A stretch of 64,000 bases of DNA from Chitinophaga sp. GTDB lineage: Bacteria > Bacteroidota > Bacteroidia > Chitinophagales > Chitinophagaceae. Made by a program: the position numbers and the translations under genes. The notes beneath the pieces are model-generated. The model was not told the DNA's origin. It did not search any database and saw nothing but the letters and a program-made list of their open reading frames with translations. This document shows, one piece after another, positions 25,121 to 35,200 of this stretch; the first letter of the stretch is position 1; every line of letters begins with the position of its first letter. The stretch is taken from positions 124,001-188,000 of the forward strand of contig NZ_JAFAIX010000006.1 of the NCBI RefSeq assembly GCF_019236475.1, given 5' to 3'.

Positions 25121-26683
25121 TTATTGTTTATCCCACCAAACGCGGGTACTGAAATTGTTAACTCCTTGTGCAGTGATAGCCGCATTGTAATTGGTAGCGT
25201 TAGCACTTGCTTCGGTAGCTGGATACAACATTCTTCTTGGTATCTGACCACCGTTGTTATCGCCAGGATATACTACTGGTACTAACTTCGGATAATCGCT
25301 TCTTCTCCAGTTGCTGAATACTTCGTACCAATCCAGGAAAGAGGTAGCCCAATATTGGGTGTTGATCTGTTCCAGGGCGGTAGCTGGCGCAAATGGATGA
25401 GCCGTGAGATATTGCGCTATCTGTGCATCTGTTACCACTGCTGACGCATCATATTGTGTCAACTGTTTCATCGCAGCAGTTACACCATTGTTATAGTGTT
25501 GTTGCGCGCTACCACCTACGTTCCAACCACGCTGTGCAGCTTCTGCTAACAGCAGTTCTGTTTGTGCGTAAGAGAGGATAGCCGTGATACCGTCCAGTTT
25601 TGCGAAGATATCCTTACGCAGGACGGAATACAGGGTGATATCGCCAGGGAAGTTAGGCGCCTTGTGGATGTCGGTTGCACTGTTGCTACCATTTTCATCG
25701 TAACCGTTAGGCATACCAATTTGGTTGGCAGGTGTTCTGTCGGATGTCTTTTTGATTTCAGCATAGTACTGCAGACGTGGGTCTTGGTTGTTTTGCATGA
25801 AGTCAATGAAAGTTTTGCTCAAGTAAACGTTTCCTTTACCGATACCATCCCACTCACCACTGAGGATATTACTGATCCTGTTTACAGTAGGACGTCCGCC
25901 GGAACCAACGTGAGAGATTTTTGCATTGTCGTCGATGCTAGCGAGGGTACCGCCAGCAGCTCCTTTCTCTACCCAGCTTTGAGCAGCAACAGGATCTACT
26001 TTTGACATACGCATACCCAAACGTACCATCATGGAATAAGCCAATTTTTTCCATTTGCTTACATCTCCTTGGTAAATCAGGTCGCCAGCGCCTACTGCAT
26101 CTTTGTTTGCATCCAGGGCTTTGGCTGCAGCATCCAGTTCATTCAGCATATCTGTGTAGATAGCTTTCTGATCGTCATATACAGGAGTAGTGTTACCACC
26201 GATGTAACCCAGACCTGCCTGAGAATAAGGCACCATGCCGTACATATCTGTCATGCGGTGGAGAATCAATACGCGGTTGATTCTACCGATGTTATACAGA
26301 TTTGAATAGATCGGATTGGCCTTTGTCTGGTTCAACAGATCTACGATATATTTTACCTGAGAAGGATAACCTACAGTAAATAAGGAAGAGGCGAAACCAT
26401 CATTGCGGCCGTATTTATCACCAGAGTACCAACCAACGGTGGATGACATCTGTTGCATCATCAAGCTCAGGTAGATGATGTTTACGCGCCAAGTTTCAAA
26501 ACTGAAGTCGTTATTACCGGTGAACTCCAACTGTGCTCTGGTCAGACTGTACACGGGTACAGTTGTTTGTTGAGTGGCACTGTTCTTATCGGTATTCAGA
26601 TCTTCAAACTTTTTCGTACAGGATGACATGAATGTCAGAGCCGGTATCGCCAGTAATATGGAATATTTTTTAATTGCTTTCAT
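25121..26683 (-). CDS. SusD/RagB-family outer-membrane lipoprotein 1
   Basis: A 520-residue lipoprotein with lipobox LTFMSSC followed by TKKFEDLNTDKNSAT, the standard opening of SusD-like_2 proteins. TPR-type helices follow, and the C-terminal part has the usual WRRSDYPKLVPVVYPGDNNG and IPRRMLYPATEAS blocks. SusD proteins sit on the cell surface and form the lid of a SusC channel. The partner is the SusC gene 34 bp upstream on the same strand. It resembles the SusD at 47605-49179 more than its nearer neighbours. Confidence 0.92.
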   Translation of the reverse strand: MKAIKKYSILLAIPALTFMSSCTKKFEDLNTDKNSATQQTTVPVYSLTRAQLEFTGNNDFSFETWRVNIIYLSLMMQQMSSTVGWYSGDKYGRNDGFASSLFTVGYPSQVKYIVDLLNQTKANPIYSNLYNIGRINRVLILHRMTDMYGMVPYSQAGLGYIGGNTTPVYDDQKAIYTDMLNELDAAAKALDANKDAVGAGDLIYQGDVSKWKKLAYSMMVRLGMRMSKVDPVAAQSWVEKGAAGGTLASIDDNAKISHVGSGGRPTVNRISNILSGEWDGIGKGNVYLSKTFIDFMQNNQDPRLQYYAEIKKTSDRTPANQIGMPNGYDENGSNSATDIHKAPNFPGDITLYSVLRKDIFAKLDGITAILSYAQTELLLAEAAQRGWNVGGSAQQHYNNGVTAAMKQLTQYDASAVVTDAQIAQYLTAHPFAPATALEQINTQYWATSFLDWYEVFSNWRRSDYPKLVPVVYPGDNNGGQIPRRMLYPATEASANATNYNAAITAQGVNNFSTRVWWDKQ

Positions 26684-26717
26684 GTTGCTGTTTTTTGAAC
26701 TTCGTACAAGGCCTTAA

Positions 26718-29700
26718 TTAAAATTTCACGTTCAGGTTCAAACCATAAGAGGCGGTTGTTGGCACTGTTGCATATTCCAGACCTTGACCTGCACCGTTGT
26801 TGTAGAAAGACTCAGGATCGATGTTTGGCGTATGTTTGGTGATGTAGAACAGGTTTCTTCCAACGAGAGACAGACTCAGACCAGCAATTTTGTTATTGAA
26901 TGCGCTGGCAGGGAAGTTGTAAGTCAAACTCAAAGAACGGAATTTGATGAAGTCTGCATTGTAAACTTGCAGTGCAGAGATGCTACCCAATCTGCCGTAG
27001 TAAGTCTGTGCATCTACGTGAGCAGTAATGGCTTTACCAGAACCATCTACACCTTTCACGTCAATACCTGTTTCACGACCAGGCAGGGTTTCTTTGCTCA
27101 GACCCAGGTTATAAGCGGTAGCGTTAGTACCGGAGTAGATACTTGCACCGTTTTTGAAGTCAATCAGGAATGAAAGGCCGAATCTTTTGTAATTGAATTC
27201 GTTGGTCCAACCGCCGGTAGTAGGAGCAACAGCAGTACCCATGTATTTCAGTGGGCCAGCTTGTGGCAATCCACCAGCATCGAGCACCAGGTTACCATTG
27301 TTGTCTCTCAGGAAATCAAATGCAGCCACCTGGAAAGCAGGCATGCCTACTACGTGTTTGGCATATGCTCTTTCAGTTCTGGATTCGTCCATCTGGAGAT
27401 CTGATTGACCAGCAGCCAGTTGCAGAACGGTATTTTTGTTATGAGAGATGTTTACTGTGGTTGTCCAACTGAAGGTACCTGTTTTAATAGGTGAACCGGA
27501 AACCAGTAATTCAATACCCTTGTTTTCTACTTTACCGAGGTTCACCAGTTTAGTGTTGTAACCGGAAGCGCCGGATACAGTACTGGCAACGATATCGTTG
27601 TTAGTAGTTCTCTTATACCATGCGAAGTCTACACTCAGACGGTTGCGGAAGAAACCTAACTGTGCACCTGCTTCTACTTCTGTACCTTTCAATGGTTTCA
27701 GATTAGCATTTGGCATGTCTGTAGGCAAGTTACCGATAGCCTGGCCATTGATGCTAGCACCCGCGAGGGTAGAGTAGTACAGGGCAGTTTTGAATGGATC
27801 TGTATCGCCACCCACCTGAGAGATACCAGCGCGGATTTTTGCGAGGCTCAACCAGTCTCTTTTCAGGGTTTCAGATAACAGATAAGAAACGTTTACAGAA
27901 GGATAGTTATAGGAGTTGCTACCTTTTGGCAGGGTGCTGGACCAGTCATTACGATCCGTAATGTTCAGGAACACGGTGCTCTTATAGCTCAGTTCTGCAG
28001 ATCCGTAAACGGAGTGGATTTCTTTATTAGGCTGTGTGATATTTGGCGTGATAACGCTGGCAGTACCAGGGTTGTACACGTTGTTGAAAGCCAGACCGTC
28101 AGCAACGAGGGTCAGGTCTTTTCTATCCTGACGCATGAAGTTACCACCAGCAGTTAATCCGAAATGGAAGTTGCGGCTGATTTGTTTGTTGATACCGATC
28201 AACGCTTCTGCGTTCAGCTCATTGAAGGTAGCGGTACCATCGCCGAGTAATTTACCACTGTGTTTGAAGGCAATACCATAAGGCCAGATGCTCTGTCCAT
28301 TGAAGGTATAGTTATCGTTGCTCAATCTACCTTGGATGTATAACCAGTCTAATGCTTGGTATTTCAAGCTTACGTTACCGGTTACCCTATTTTTGGTAGT
28401 CAGGTTAGTAGCTTTTGCAGCAGCGAAATATGGGTTGGTGTTGAACTGGTTGGAGTTGAATTCTGTTTCAAAGCCAGTCAGTGGGTCCCATCCTGGAGCC
28501 AGGGCTTTTGCTCTCACGTTATTAGGGAGGAACATGATAGCGAAGTTACCGTTGGCAGGAGCATCACTCACGTTGGAACGGTTTGCGCGTTCTTTAGTAT
28601 AAGCGATGTTCACACCGCCAGACCATTTGTCGCTCAGTTTGAAACCGAGATCTACAGTGGCGTTGTTACGTTTGTAGTAAGAACCAGGATATACGCCCAG
28701 GTTTCTCAGATCACCGAGGGAAATTCTGAAAGTAGTGTTGTCATTACCACCAGAAACAGCTACTGTATTGGTGATAGTGGAACCTGTACGATAGAAGTCT
28801 TTGAAGTGACTACCTGATTGGTTGCTGTATGGAGCAGCAGTGCCATTGAAAATTGGTGTGGAAGAACCATCCAGTTTCGCGCCCCATGATTGCAAACCTG
28901 TAGCCATGGCAGAAGTGGCGTCAGTTGGTTTAGCACCTTGTGTACCTTGACCATATTGCGTTTGGAAGTCGCGGTAATCATGTACTTTATCAATGGTATA
29001 GTTCGAGTTTACTTCGATACCAAGACCTTTACGTGATTTACCAGATTTGGTAGTGATGATGATCACGCCACCGAGTGCGCGAGAACCGTACAATGCAGCA
29101 GCAGCGCCACCTTTCAGTACAGTCATGTCTTCGATATCATCCGGGTTGATGGAGGAAATACCATCACCGAAATCGGCGCCACCATATTTACCAGGGTTAC
29201 CCATATTGAGGTTGGCATAAGGAACGCCATTTACAACGTATAATGGTTGAACCATACCATTCAGAGAGGCCACACCACGGATATTTACCCTGGAGGAACC
29301 ACCCGGACCTGTTGCAGGAGCAGTACTGTTCACACCGGCTACTTTACCAACGAGTGCATTGGCAACGTTGATTTCGCGGGCTTGTGTGAATTCATTGCCC
29401 TTTACTTTGGTCATGGCATAACCTATACTTTTTTCTTCTCTTTTAATACCCAGCGCAGTTACTACCAGTTCATTCAGTCCGGTAGCGCCTTCTACAAGGG
29501 CTACATTGACCTCATCACTGCTACCTACAGTGATCTCCTGCGAAGCATAACCAACAAAGCGAAATACCAATACATCACCAGCTTTTGCGGCCAGTTTGAA
29601 CTGACCATTTGCATCCGCTTGTGTACCTTTATTGGAACCTTTAATCACTACCGTCACTCCTGGTAATGGAGTACCTTTTGCGTCTTTTACAATACCGTGA

Positions 29701-29846
29701 ATCTCCTTCTGCTGAAAGTTGGCATGCAGCGTAGTGACGTTGGCCACCCTCGCAGCGGAAGCGGCAAAAGCACTGTCAGTTACCACCGCACCCAAAGAGA
29801 GCCCGGCTACTGCACATACTTTTACAAGGCGTAGGTTTTTTTTCAT
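26718..29846 (-). CDS. SusC/RagA TonB-linked outer-membrane transporter 1
   Basis: A 1042-residue TonB-dependent transporter with a signal peptide (ending near DSAFAAS), a carboxypeptidase-regulatory-like domain (HGIVKDAKGTPLPGVTVVIK) and the family signature LNELVVTALGIKREEKSIGY. Next come the plug domain (VNIRGVASLNG, INPDDIEDMTVLKGGAAAAL, YGSRALGGVIIITTK) and a 22-strand barrel ending in an aromatic residue (LNLNVKF). There is no STN domain, so it is not expected to signal to FecR. It pairs with SusD 1 and is transcribed separately from the unit upstream, from which a terminator divides it. Its substrate cannot be read from the sequence. Confidence 0.93.
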   Translation of the reverse strand: MKKNLRLVKVCAVAGLSLGAVVTDSAFAASAARVANVTTLHANFQQKEIHGIVKDAKGTPLPGVTVVIKGSNKGTQADANGQFKLAAKAGDVLVFRFVGYASQEITVGSSDEVNVALVEGATGLNELVVTALGIKREEKSIGYAMTKVKGNEFTQAREINVANALVGKVAGVNSTAPATGPGGSSRVNIRGVASLNGMVQPLYVVNGVPYANLNMGNPGKYGGADFGDGISSINPDDIEDMTVLKGGAAAALYGSRALGGVIIITTKSGKSRKGLGIEVNSNYTIDKVHDYRDFQTQYGQGTQGAKPTDATSAMATGLQSWGAKLDGSSTPIFNGTAAPYSNQSGSHFKDFYRTGSTITNTVAVSGGNDNTTFRISLGDLRNLGVYPGSYYKRNNATVDLGFKLSDKWSGGVNIAYTKERANRSNVSDAPANGNFAIMFLPNNVRAKALAPGWDPLTGFETEFNSNQFNTNPYFAAAKATNLTTKNRVTGNVSLKYQALDWLYIQGRLSNDNYTFNGQSIWPYGIAFKHSGKLLGDGTATFNELNAEALIGINKQISRNFHFGLTAGGNFMRQDRKDLTLVADGLAFNNVYNPGTASVITPNITQPNKEIHSVYGSAELSYKSTVFLNITDRNDWSSTLPKGSNSYNYPSVNVSYLLSETLKRDWLSLAKIRAGISQVGGDTDPFKTALYYSTLAGASINGQAIGNLPTDMPNANLKPLKGTEVEAGAQLGFFRNRLSVDFAWYKRTTNNDIVASTVSGASGYNTKLVNLGKVENKGIELLVSGSPIKTGTFSWTTTVNISHNKNTVLQLAAGQSDLQMDESRTERAYAKHVVGMPAFQVAAFDFLRDNNGNLVLDAGGLPQAGPLKYMGTAVAPTTGGWTNEFNYKRFGLSFLIDFKNGASIYSGTNATAYNLGLSKETLPGRETGIDVKGVDGSGKAITAHVDAQTYYGRLGSISALQVYNADFIKFRSLSLTYNFPASAFNNKIAGLSLSLVGRNLFYITKHTPNIDPESFYNNGAGQGLEYATVPTTASYGLNLNVKF

Positions 29847-30193
29847 ACTTGCCTGTTTTTTTGATTTGGTTTGATAAATGATAATTTAAGCCCCCGAGTA
29901 TCAAGTGAACCGTTTTTCATCATACGTAGAAAGTGAACTTTACAGGTCATTAGGGATACATCAGGTATGTTGTTTTAGTTATTGTGTCCTATTTATTTTC
30001 GTATAGTCGTTATCGTTATAATGAGTGTTTTATTTGATCGCTTGTATAGGAGTCGGGGCATTTTTGATTTAGTACCATCCCTACATTAAAAAATTGCAAA
30101 TTTTTTTTGCAAATTTTTCGAAGTGTAAAATGTACACACCCTTGCTGCGTAAGAAAAGAACAGGCTGTTTATCTCGGAATGTGTTTCGGGAAA
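29847..30193 (-). promoter_or_regulatory. Upstream region of SusC 1 with a shared element
   Basis: No gene fits here. On the plus strand TTGTATAGGAGTCGGGG at 30042-30058, followed by GTAC at 30072-30075, recurs with small changes upstream of SusC 2 (35119-35153). Two copies of TTGCAAATTTTT lie at 30093-30118. The recurring block is a candidate promoter or leader read toward SusC on the minus strand, possibly by the ECF sigma factor at 41389; no perfect TAnnTTTG promoter was found. Confidence 0.4.
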
Positions 30194-30225
30194 GACAAAA
30201 AAAGCCGGTCCTTGAAAGGACCGGC
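30194..30225 (-). terminator. Terminator of the upstream minus-strand unit
   Basis: On the minus strand GCCGGTCCTT and AAGGACCGGC form a 10-bp stem around two bases and run into a T-rich tract. It lies about 40 bp beyond the stop of SusD 2 and separates that unit from SusC 1. Confidence 0.9.
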
Positions 30226-30266
30226 ATTGATTTTTATGCACGCGATTCAAAATAAGAAGGTAAATA

Positions 30267-31871
30267 TTATTGAACGGGATCCCACCAAAGATGGGTACCG
30301 CCTACGTCTTTCTGTGTGCTTAATGTTGCAATGGCCCTATCTACCGCCGCTTTGTTGGTTTGGTACTCATTGCTAGGGATAGTGGCTCTTCTCACAAAAT
30401 CAGTAGTACTGATCTTACCGCCACTATTATTAATAACTACAGGGAATAATTTTGGATAACCTGTTCTTCTGAATTCAGACCAAGCTTCTTCCCCTTCTGG
30501 ATACATCGCAATCCATTTCTGTGTAATGATCCGTTCCAGGTTCCGATCGAATGTAGCCGCAGGGTCCCATTTGATGGTGATGGTGCTCAGGTAAGGAGAA
30601 CCTGTCAGAACATCATTGGAGCCAGGCGTAATCGCTTTAGGATCTACATAAGGGGCGGGCGTGGAAGTGTTATCATTAATATAGTTATCAGCAGCTCCCA
30701 CATTATATTGACTGAAGGATGCCCGAATACCGCTTTCATAATTGCTTTGGGCATTGCCGGCATTGGCCCATCCACGGAGCGCTGCTTCTGCTTTCAGGAA
30801 CCAGGCTTCTGCAGAGGTCATCAGCAGTATCTTACTAGGGAATATCGCCAGTTTGGAATAGCCTACATATCTTTCCTTGGCATCTATATTAATACCGTTG
30901 CGAATACCTTTGTACTTGCCTACTACAGCCGGATCTGTAGCCGGTTGTACATAAAATGGACGACGTGGATCGGAGTATCCGTTCATAATGGATTCTAACG
31001 GAGCTCCCATACGGATATCATCCCAGGAGTCGTTAATCACATTCAACGGATGGGTAGTACTCCCGATATCCACGAGGAAGTTGTCGCCTGGTGTTGTCAG
31101 TAAGCCCGCTGGATCGGCCAGTGCAGCTTCTCCTTCTGCTTGCGCCTTGGCTGGATCTATACGTACTATACGTAATGCCAGTCGTAATCGTAAGGTATTG
31201 GCGAATTTCAACCATTGGGTATAATTCCCGCCATAAACCAGATCGGCTTTTGCAAAAAGAGTACTGGCGGGCTTCCCTGAGAAAGGGGTGAGCTGTGCAA
31301 TGGCGTCTTTTAAATCTGCAAAAAATGCATAATATGCGTCTTTCTGACTATCGAAATCAACACCCCCTTCGGCATTAGGGGTATTGTATTTTGTGTAGAT
31401 GATGGGCCCGTAGATATCACTGAGACGGTGCATCGCTTCTACACGTAGTATTTCCGCCATCCCAACGGCATCTGGCAATTGTTTAGCCTTGGAAAACTGT
31501 ATAGATTTATACAATGGGTTCATCACATTGGCATAACCCACTGTGAAAGCGGAACTGGTCCAACCATCGAGTAAATTATAATTGAGGTTATTACTGTTTC
31601 CTGCAAACGGCGTGGCACTCATCATATATCCGCTGAATACATCCCCCAATAGGTTTTGCTGCAACTGGAAGCTGGGCGCGGGATTAAAGAGGTATACGCT
31701 ACGTTGTGCCTGTTGCAACTGTGCTGCTACGATGGCAAAATCAGGTTCTAGATCACGATCAGTAGAACCATATGGATTCTTATTGATGTCATCAAAGTTT
31801 TTTGTACAGTTGCCGAAGCTCAGTAGGGCCGCAACTGCCAAACCTGCTATCTTGAATGATTTATAATTCAT
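30267..31871 (-). CDS. SusD/RagB-family outer-membrane lipoprotein 2
   Basis: A 534-residue lipoprotein with lipobox LLSFGNC and the opening TKNFDDINKNPYGSTDRDLE. The C-terminal section ITQKWIAMYPEGEEAWSEFR with RTGYPKLFPVVINNSGGKIS is nearly identical to that of SusD 3 (35201-36778), so the two arose by duplication together with their SusC partners. It starts 29 bp after the SusC 2 stop on the minus strand. Confidence 0.93.
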   Translation of the reverse strand: MNYKSFKIAGLAVAALLSFGNCTKNFDDINKNPYGSTDRDLEPDFAIVAAQLQQAQRSVYLFNPAPSFQLQQNLLGDVFSGYMMSATPFAGNSNNLNYNLLDGWTSSAFTVGYANVMNPLYKSIQFSKAKQLPDAVGMAEILRVEAMHRLSDIYGPIIYTKYNTPNAEGGVDFDSQKDAYYAFFADLKDAIAQLTPFSGKPASTLFAKADLVYGGNYTQWLKFANTLRLRLALRIVRIDPAKAQAEGEAALADPAGLLTTPGDNFLVDIGSTTHPLNVINDSWDDIRMGAPLESIMNGYSDPRRPFYVQPATDPAVVGKYKGIRNGINIDAKERYVGYSKLAIFPSKILLMTSAEAWFLKAEAALRGWANAGNAQSNYESGIRASFSQYNVGAADNYINDNTSTPAPYVDPKAITPGSNDVLTGSPYLSTITIKWDPAATFDRNLERIITQKWIAMYPEGEEAWSEFRRTGYPKLFPVVINNSGGKISTTDFVRRATIPSNEYQTNKAAVDRAIATLSTQKDVGGTHLWWDPVQ

Positions 31872-31900
31872 GGCTTTTGTTTTTGTGGTTCTGAATGGGT

Positions 31901-34900
31901 TTAGAGGGATAACTTCAGGTTCAGGCCAAAGCTGCGGGTAGCTGGTAAACCAAATACATCCACACCCTGTAAACCATTGTCAGTACTCATGCTCAGCTCA
32001 GGATCATAAGGGGCTTTCTTCGTGAAGAAAAACAGGTTACGTCCTACTAATCCCAGTTTGAAATCTTTTACCACCTTGCTGTGTAATGGGAAGGTGTAAG
32101 TGAGTGATAACTCTCTCAGACGTACGTTGGTAGCATCATACATATAGTATTCTGTGATACCTGCACGACCACCTACTGCGCCATAGAAAGTAGCAGCATC
32201 AATAGGGCCGGAGAATTTACCGCCACTAGCTTTGGTGGCTGCAATGTTCACTCCACCAGCATCACGTGCTGCTGCGGTAGCTTTGGATACGCCATATTCG
32301 TCGAGCATGGCTTGGGTTACGCTCATTACTTTACCTCCAAAACGACCATCAATGAGGAAGCCGAGGTTCAGGTGTTTCCAGGTGAAACTGTTGTTCCAGC
32401 CCAAGAGGAATTTAGGGGTAGGGTTGCCCAGGAAGGTGAGCGGACCGTCAGCAGCTTGCGGGCGACCATTATCATCAACGAGGATACTACCATCTGGCGC
32501 GCGTTTGAAGGCTTTGCCATAGATATCGCCGAAGGAACTACCTTGATGTAATACGAGTGCATAGTTGTTTACATTATCGCCTTTCGGAGTAATGGTGTAG
32601 TCGCCATGCAGCTCAGGAGCGAGTTCCAGCAGCGTATTTTTGTTGCGTGTAAAGTTGATGGTAGTATTCCAGCTAAGATCTTTCTGTTTGATCACCTGAT
32701 AACCTAAAGTGGCTTCAATACCCGTGTTGCGCACATTACCTGCATTGATAAAGGCGTTAGGGTAAAGGAAGCCACTCGATATGCGGAAATCGAAGTATTG
32801 ATCTTTGGTGTGCGAATTATACCAGGTAAAATCGAAATTCAATCGATTATCCAGGAATCTCCACTCGGTACCTAATTCGACAGAGGTGGTCATTTCTGGT
32901 CTTAAGGTCTGGTTCAGGAAAGCACCGGATGTATTGGAGGTAAGTATACCGGAGGTAATGGTATTTGTTGGAAGCGTTGAAAACGGTGCTACGTCATTAC
33001 CCACTTTGGCGTAGGAGGCACGTATCTTACCGTAATCAACCCAAGAAGGCATCTTCACGAGCTCACTCAGTATGGTGTTCAGACCTGCTGAATAATACAG
33101 ATAGCCTTTGCTTTTATTAGGTGTATAAGCCAGGGTGGAAGACCAGTCATTACGACCTGTCAGATCCAAAAATACTTTCTCTTTGAAGTTAATACCAGCA
33201 GTGGCAAATACGGATTGCAGTTGTCTTCTCAGACCGCTAGGTACCACTCTGGTAGCGGAATTCAGGTTCAGGTTACCAATGTTGAAAACATTCGCAAATG
33301 CCAGATCGCCATCTTTTGAATCGAGGAAAGTTCTATCCTGTTTCAAATCTGTAATACTGGTACCTGCGGTGAAATTCAAACCAAAGTTGGAAGAGAGTTT
33401 AGGGGTGCCTATTAACAACAGATCTCCATAATATTGGGTGCTGGTAATATAGTCATAAGAATAACGACCATTATTGTCTGCAATGGTGAGCTGTGTACCT
33501 GCATTGGCTTTCAGCTCATATTTATCCCAAGATTTGTTGGCATTACCTCTTGCCTGTACATTCAACCATGGGGTTAATTTATAACGCAAGGTCAAAGAGG
33601 CGATGATGTTATCTTTTTTGTTTTCAGTTACGTTCCTGTTGAGAATCCAGTACGGGTTCTGTTGGGAGTCTTGTCCGCCTTTTTTATCATCGTAATTGAT
33701 ATTCCACCAATTTTGAAGGTACATATTGCGGGTAGGACTGAAATACTCATAATTATCAGCATAGTTCTGAAAATTAAGTCCACGTGGAAAAAGATATAAA
33801 CCTGTGATGGCATTGAAATACAACCCAGAGCTAGGGCGATTATGCGCATTCTGAGTAGTGGCTAACACATTCGCATCTACGTTTAACCTGTCATTCAGAA
33901 AGTTGGCATTCTCCCGGAAATTAACGGTATGTTGTCCAAATTTGGCAGTAGGCAGAACACCTTTGTTGGTGGTATTGGAATAAGAGAAATAAGTCTGTGC
34001 CTTATCTGTACCACCAGATAGATTGATGGAATTAATCCAAGTAGTACCTGTTTGGAAGAAGGATTTTACGTGATCCGGACTAGTACCTTTAGGACCCCAG
34101 CTATACAGGTTGTCCTTGTTGGTCTGCATGTAGTTGTACTGCAAATCCGGACCATATGCGGCCTTATCCAGCATGAAATTGGAAGAGTAGTTCACTTTTG
34201 TCTGACCTGCTTTTCCTTTTTTAGTGGTAATCATAATAACACCGTTGGCGGCTTGGCTACCATACAATGCGGAGGCAGAGGCACCTTTCAGTGTATTGAT
34301 GCTCTCAATATCATCTGGGTTGATGGTACTGAGGATATCTCCACCATCACGACCGGCGGAATTGGCTCCGGAAGATTGTCCCCAGAGATCTGTCGGTTGG
34401 GCGCTGGTGAAATTGGCGATGGGTACTCCATCTACTACGTACAGTGGTTGGTTCTCGCGAATGGATTTTTGTCCACGGAGGATCACCCTTGCGGAACCGG
34501 CTACACCGGAAGCGCTGCGGTTTACTTGCAGCCCGGCGATTTTACCAGAAAGACTATTCACCACGTTACTTTCTTTCACGGTAGTGAGGTCTTCATTTTT
34601 AACGGATTGTGTGGAATAGGTTAACTCTTTTGCTTTGCGCTGAATACCCAGCGCTGTAACTACTAATTCATTTAATCCTCTGACGTTTTCATCCAGGGTA
34701 ACTGCAATGGAGTTGCTGTTGCCAACTGTTACTTCTTTCTGTCCAAATCCTACTGAGCTAAATACTAATACATCACCGTTTTTTGCATCAAGATGGAATT
34801 TACCATCGGGGGCTGTTTGCGTACCTTTGTTGGTACCTTTGATTTGTACTGTTACTCCAGGCAACACATTTCCCTTACTATCGCGAACAGTACCAGTAAC

Positions 34901-35044
34901 ATCCTTGTTCTGGAATACACTACGCAATGAAAGTCCTGTACCGGGGAGGCCTGTCGCTTTCACTTGCGCATTGTCTGCAATTATGGAAGTGAGGGCAACG
35001 GTGGCAGCCACACACACTTTCATAAGGCGTAAGTTGTTTTTCAT
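31901..35044 (-). CDS. SusC/RagA TonB-linked outer-membrane transporter 2
   Basis: A 1047-residue transporter. The order is signal peptide (MKNNLRLMKVCVAATVALTS), regulatory-like domain (VTGTVRDSKGNVLPGVTVQI), signature LNELVVTALGIQRKAKELTY, plug (VILRGQKSIRENQPLYVVDG, INPDDIESINTLKGASASAL) and barrel ending ATRSFGLNLKLSL. There is no STN domain. The plug and C-terminus (NGLQGVDVFGLP) match SusC 3, while the signal peptide matches SusC 1. A 156-bp gap precedes it and carries the shared element, so it may have its own promoter. Confidence 0.93.
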   Translation of the reverse strand: MKNNLRLMKVCVAATVALTSIIADNAQVKATGLPGTGLSLRSVFQNKDVTGTVRDSKGNVLPGVTVQIKGTNKGTQTAPDGKFHLDAKNGDVLVFSSVGFGQKEVTVGNSNSIAVTLDENVRGLNELVVTALGIQRKAKELTYSTQSVKNEDLTTVKESNVVNSLSGKIAGLQVNRSASGVAGSARVILRGQKSIRENQPLYVVDGVPIANFTSAQPTDLWGQSSGANSAGRDGGDILSTINPDDIESINTLKGASASALYGSQAANGVIMITTKKGKAGQTKVNYSSNFMLDKAAYGPDLQYNYMQTNKDNLYSWGPKGTSPDHVKSFFQTGTTWINSINLSGGTDKAQTYFSYSNTTNKGVLPTAKFGQHTVNFRENANFLNDRLNVDANVLATTQNAHNRPSSGLYFNAITGLYLFPRGLNFQNYADNYEYFSPTRNMYLQNWWNINYDDKKGGQDSQQNPYWILNRNVTENKKDNIIASLTLRYKLTPWLNVQARGNANKSWDKYELKANAGTQLTIADNNGRYSYDYITSTQYYGDLLLIGTPKLSSNFGLNFTAGTSITDLKQDRTFLDSKDGDLAFANVFNIGNLNLNSATRVVPSGLRRQLQSVFATAGINFKEKVFLDLTGRNDWSSTLAYTPNKSKGYLYYSAGLNTILSELVKMPSWVDYGKIRASYAKVGNDVAPFSTLPTNTITSGILTSNTSGAFLNQTLRPEMTTSVELGTEWRFLDNRLNFDFTWYNSHTKDQYFDFRISSGFLYPNAFINAGNVRNTGIEATLGYQVIKQKDLSWNTTINFTRNKNTLLELAPELHGDYTITPKGDNVNNYALVLHQGSSFGDIYGKAFKRAPDGSILVDDNGRPQAADGPLTFLGNPTPKFLLGWNNSFTWKHLNLGFLIDGRFGGKVMSVTQAMLDEYGVSKATAAARDAGGVNIAATKASGGKFSGPIDAATFYGAVGGRAGITEYYMYDATNVRLRELSLTYTFPLHSKVVKDFKLGLVGRNLFFFTKKAPYDPELSMSTDNGLQGVDVFGLPATRSFGLNLKLSL

Positions 35045-35118
35045 ACTTGCCTTTTTTTGGTTAATAAATGGGATATATAATTCAGATATTGGTTTTCAGG
35101 AATTACATTGGCATTTTG

Positions 35119-35153
35119 TTGTAGAAAGGAGTCGCACGGGTTAATCAGTAGTA
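35119..35153 (-). promoter_or_regulatory. Shared element upstream of SusC 2
   Basis: On the plus strand TTGTAGAAAGGAGTCG then GGG and GTAGTAC repeats the block at 30042-30075. Distance to the SusC start codon is about 75 bp here and about 195 bp there. It is the only obvious conserved feature in the 156-bp gap between SusD 3 and SusC 2. Confidence 0.4.
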
Positions 35154-35200
35154 CTATGCATAGAGAAAAAATATTTTTCAGGGGTTAACAAACAGTTATT

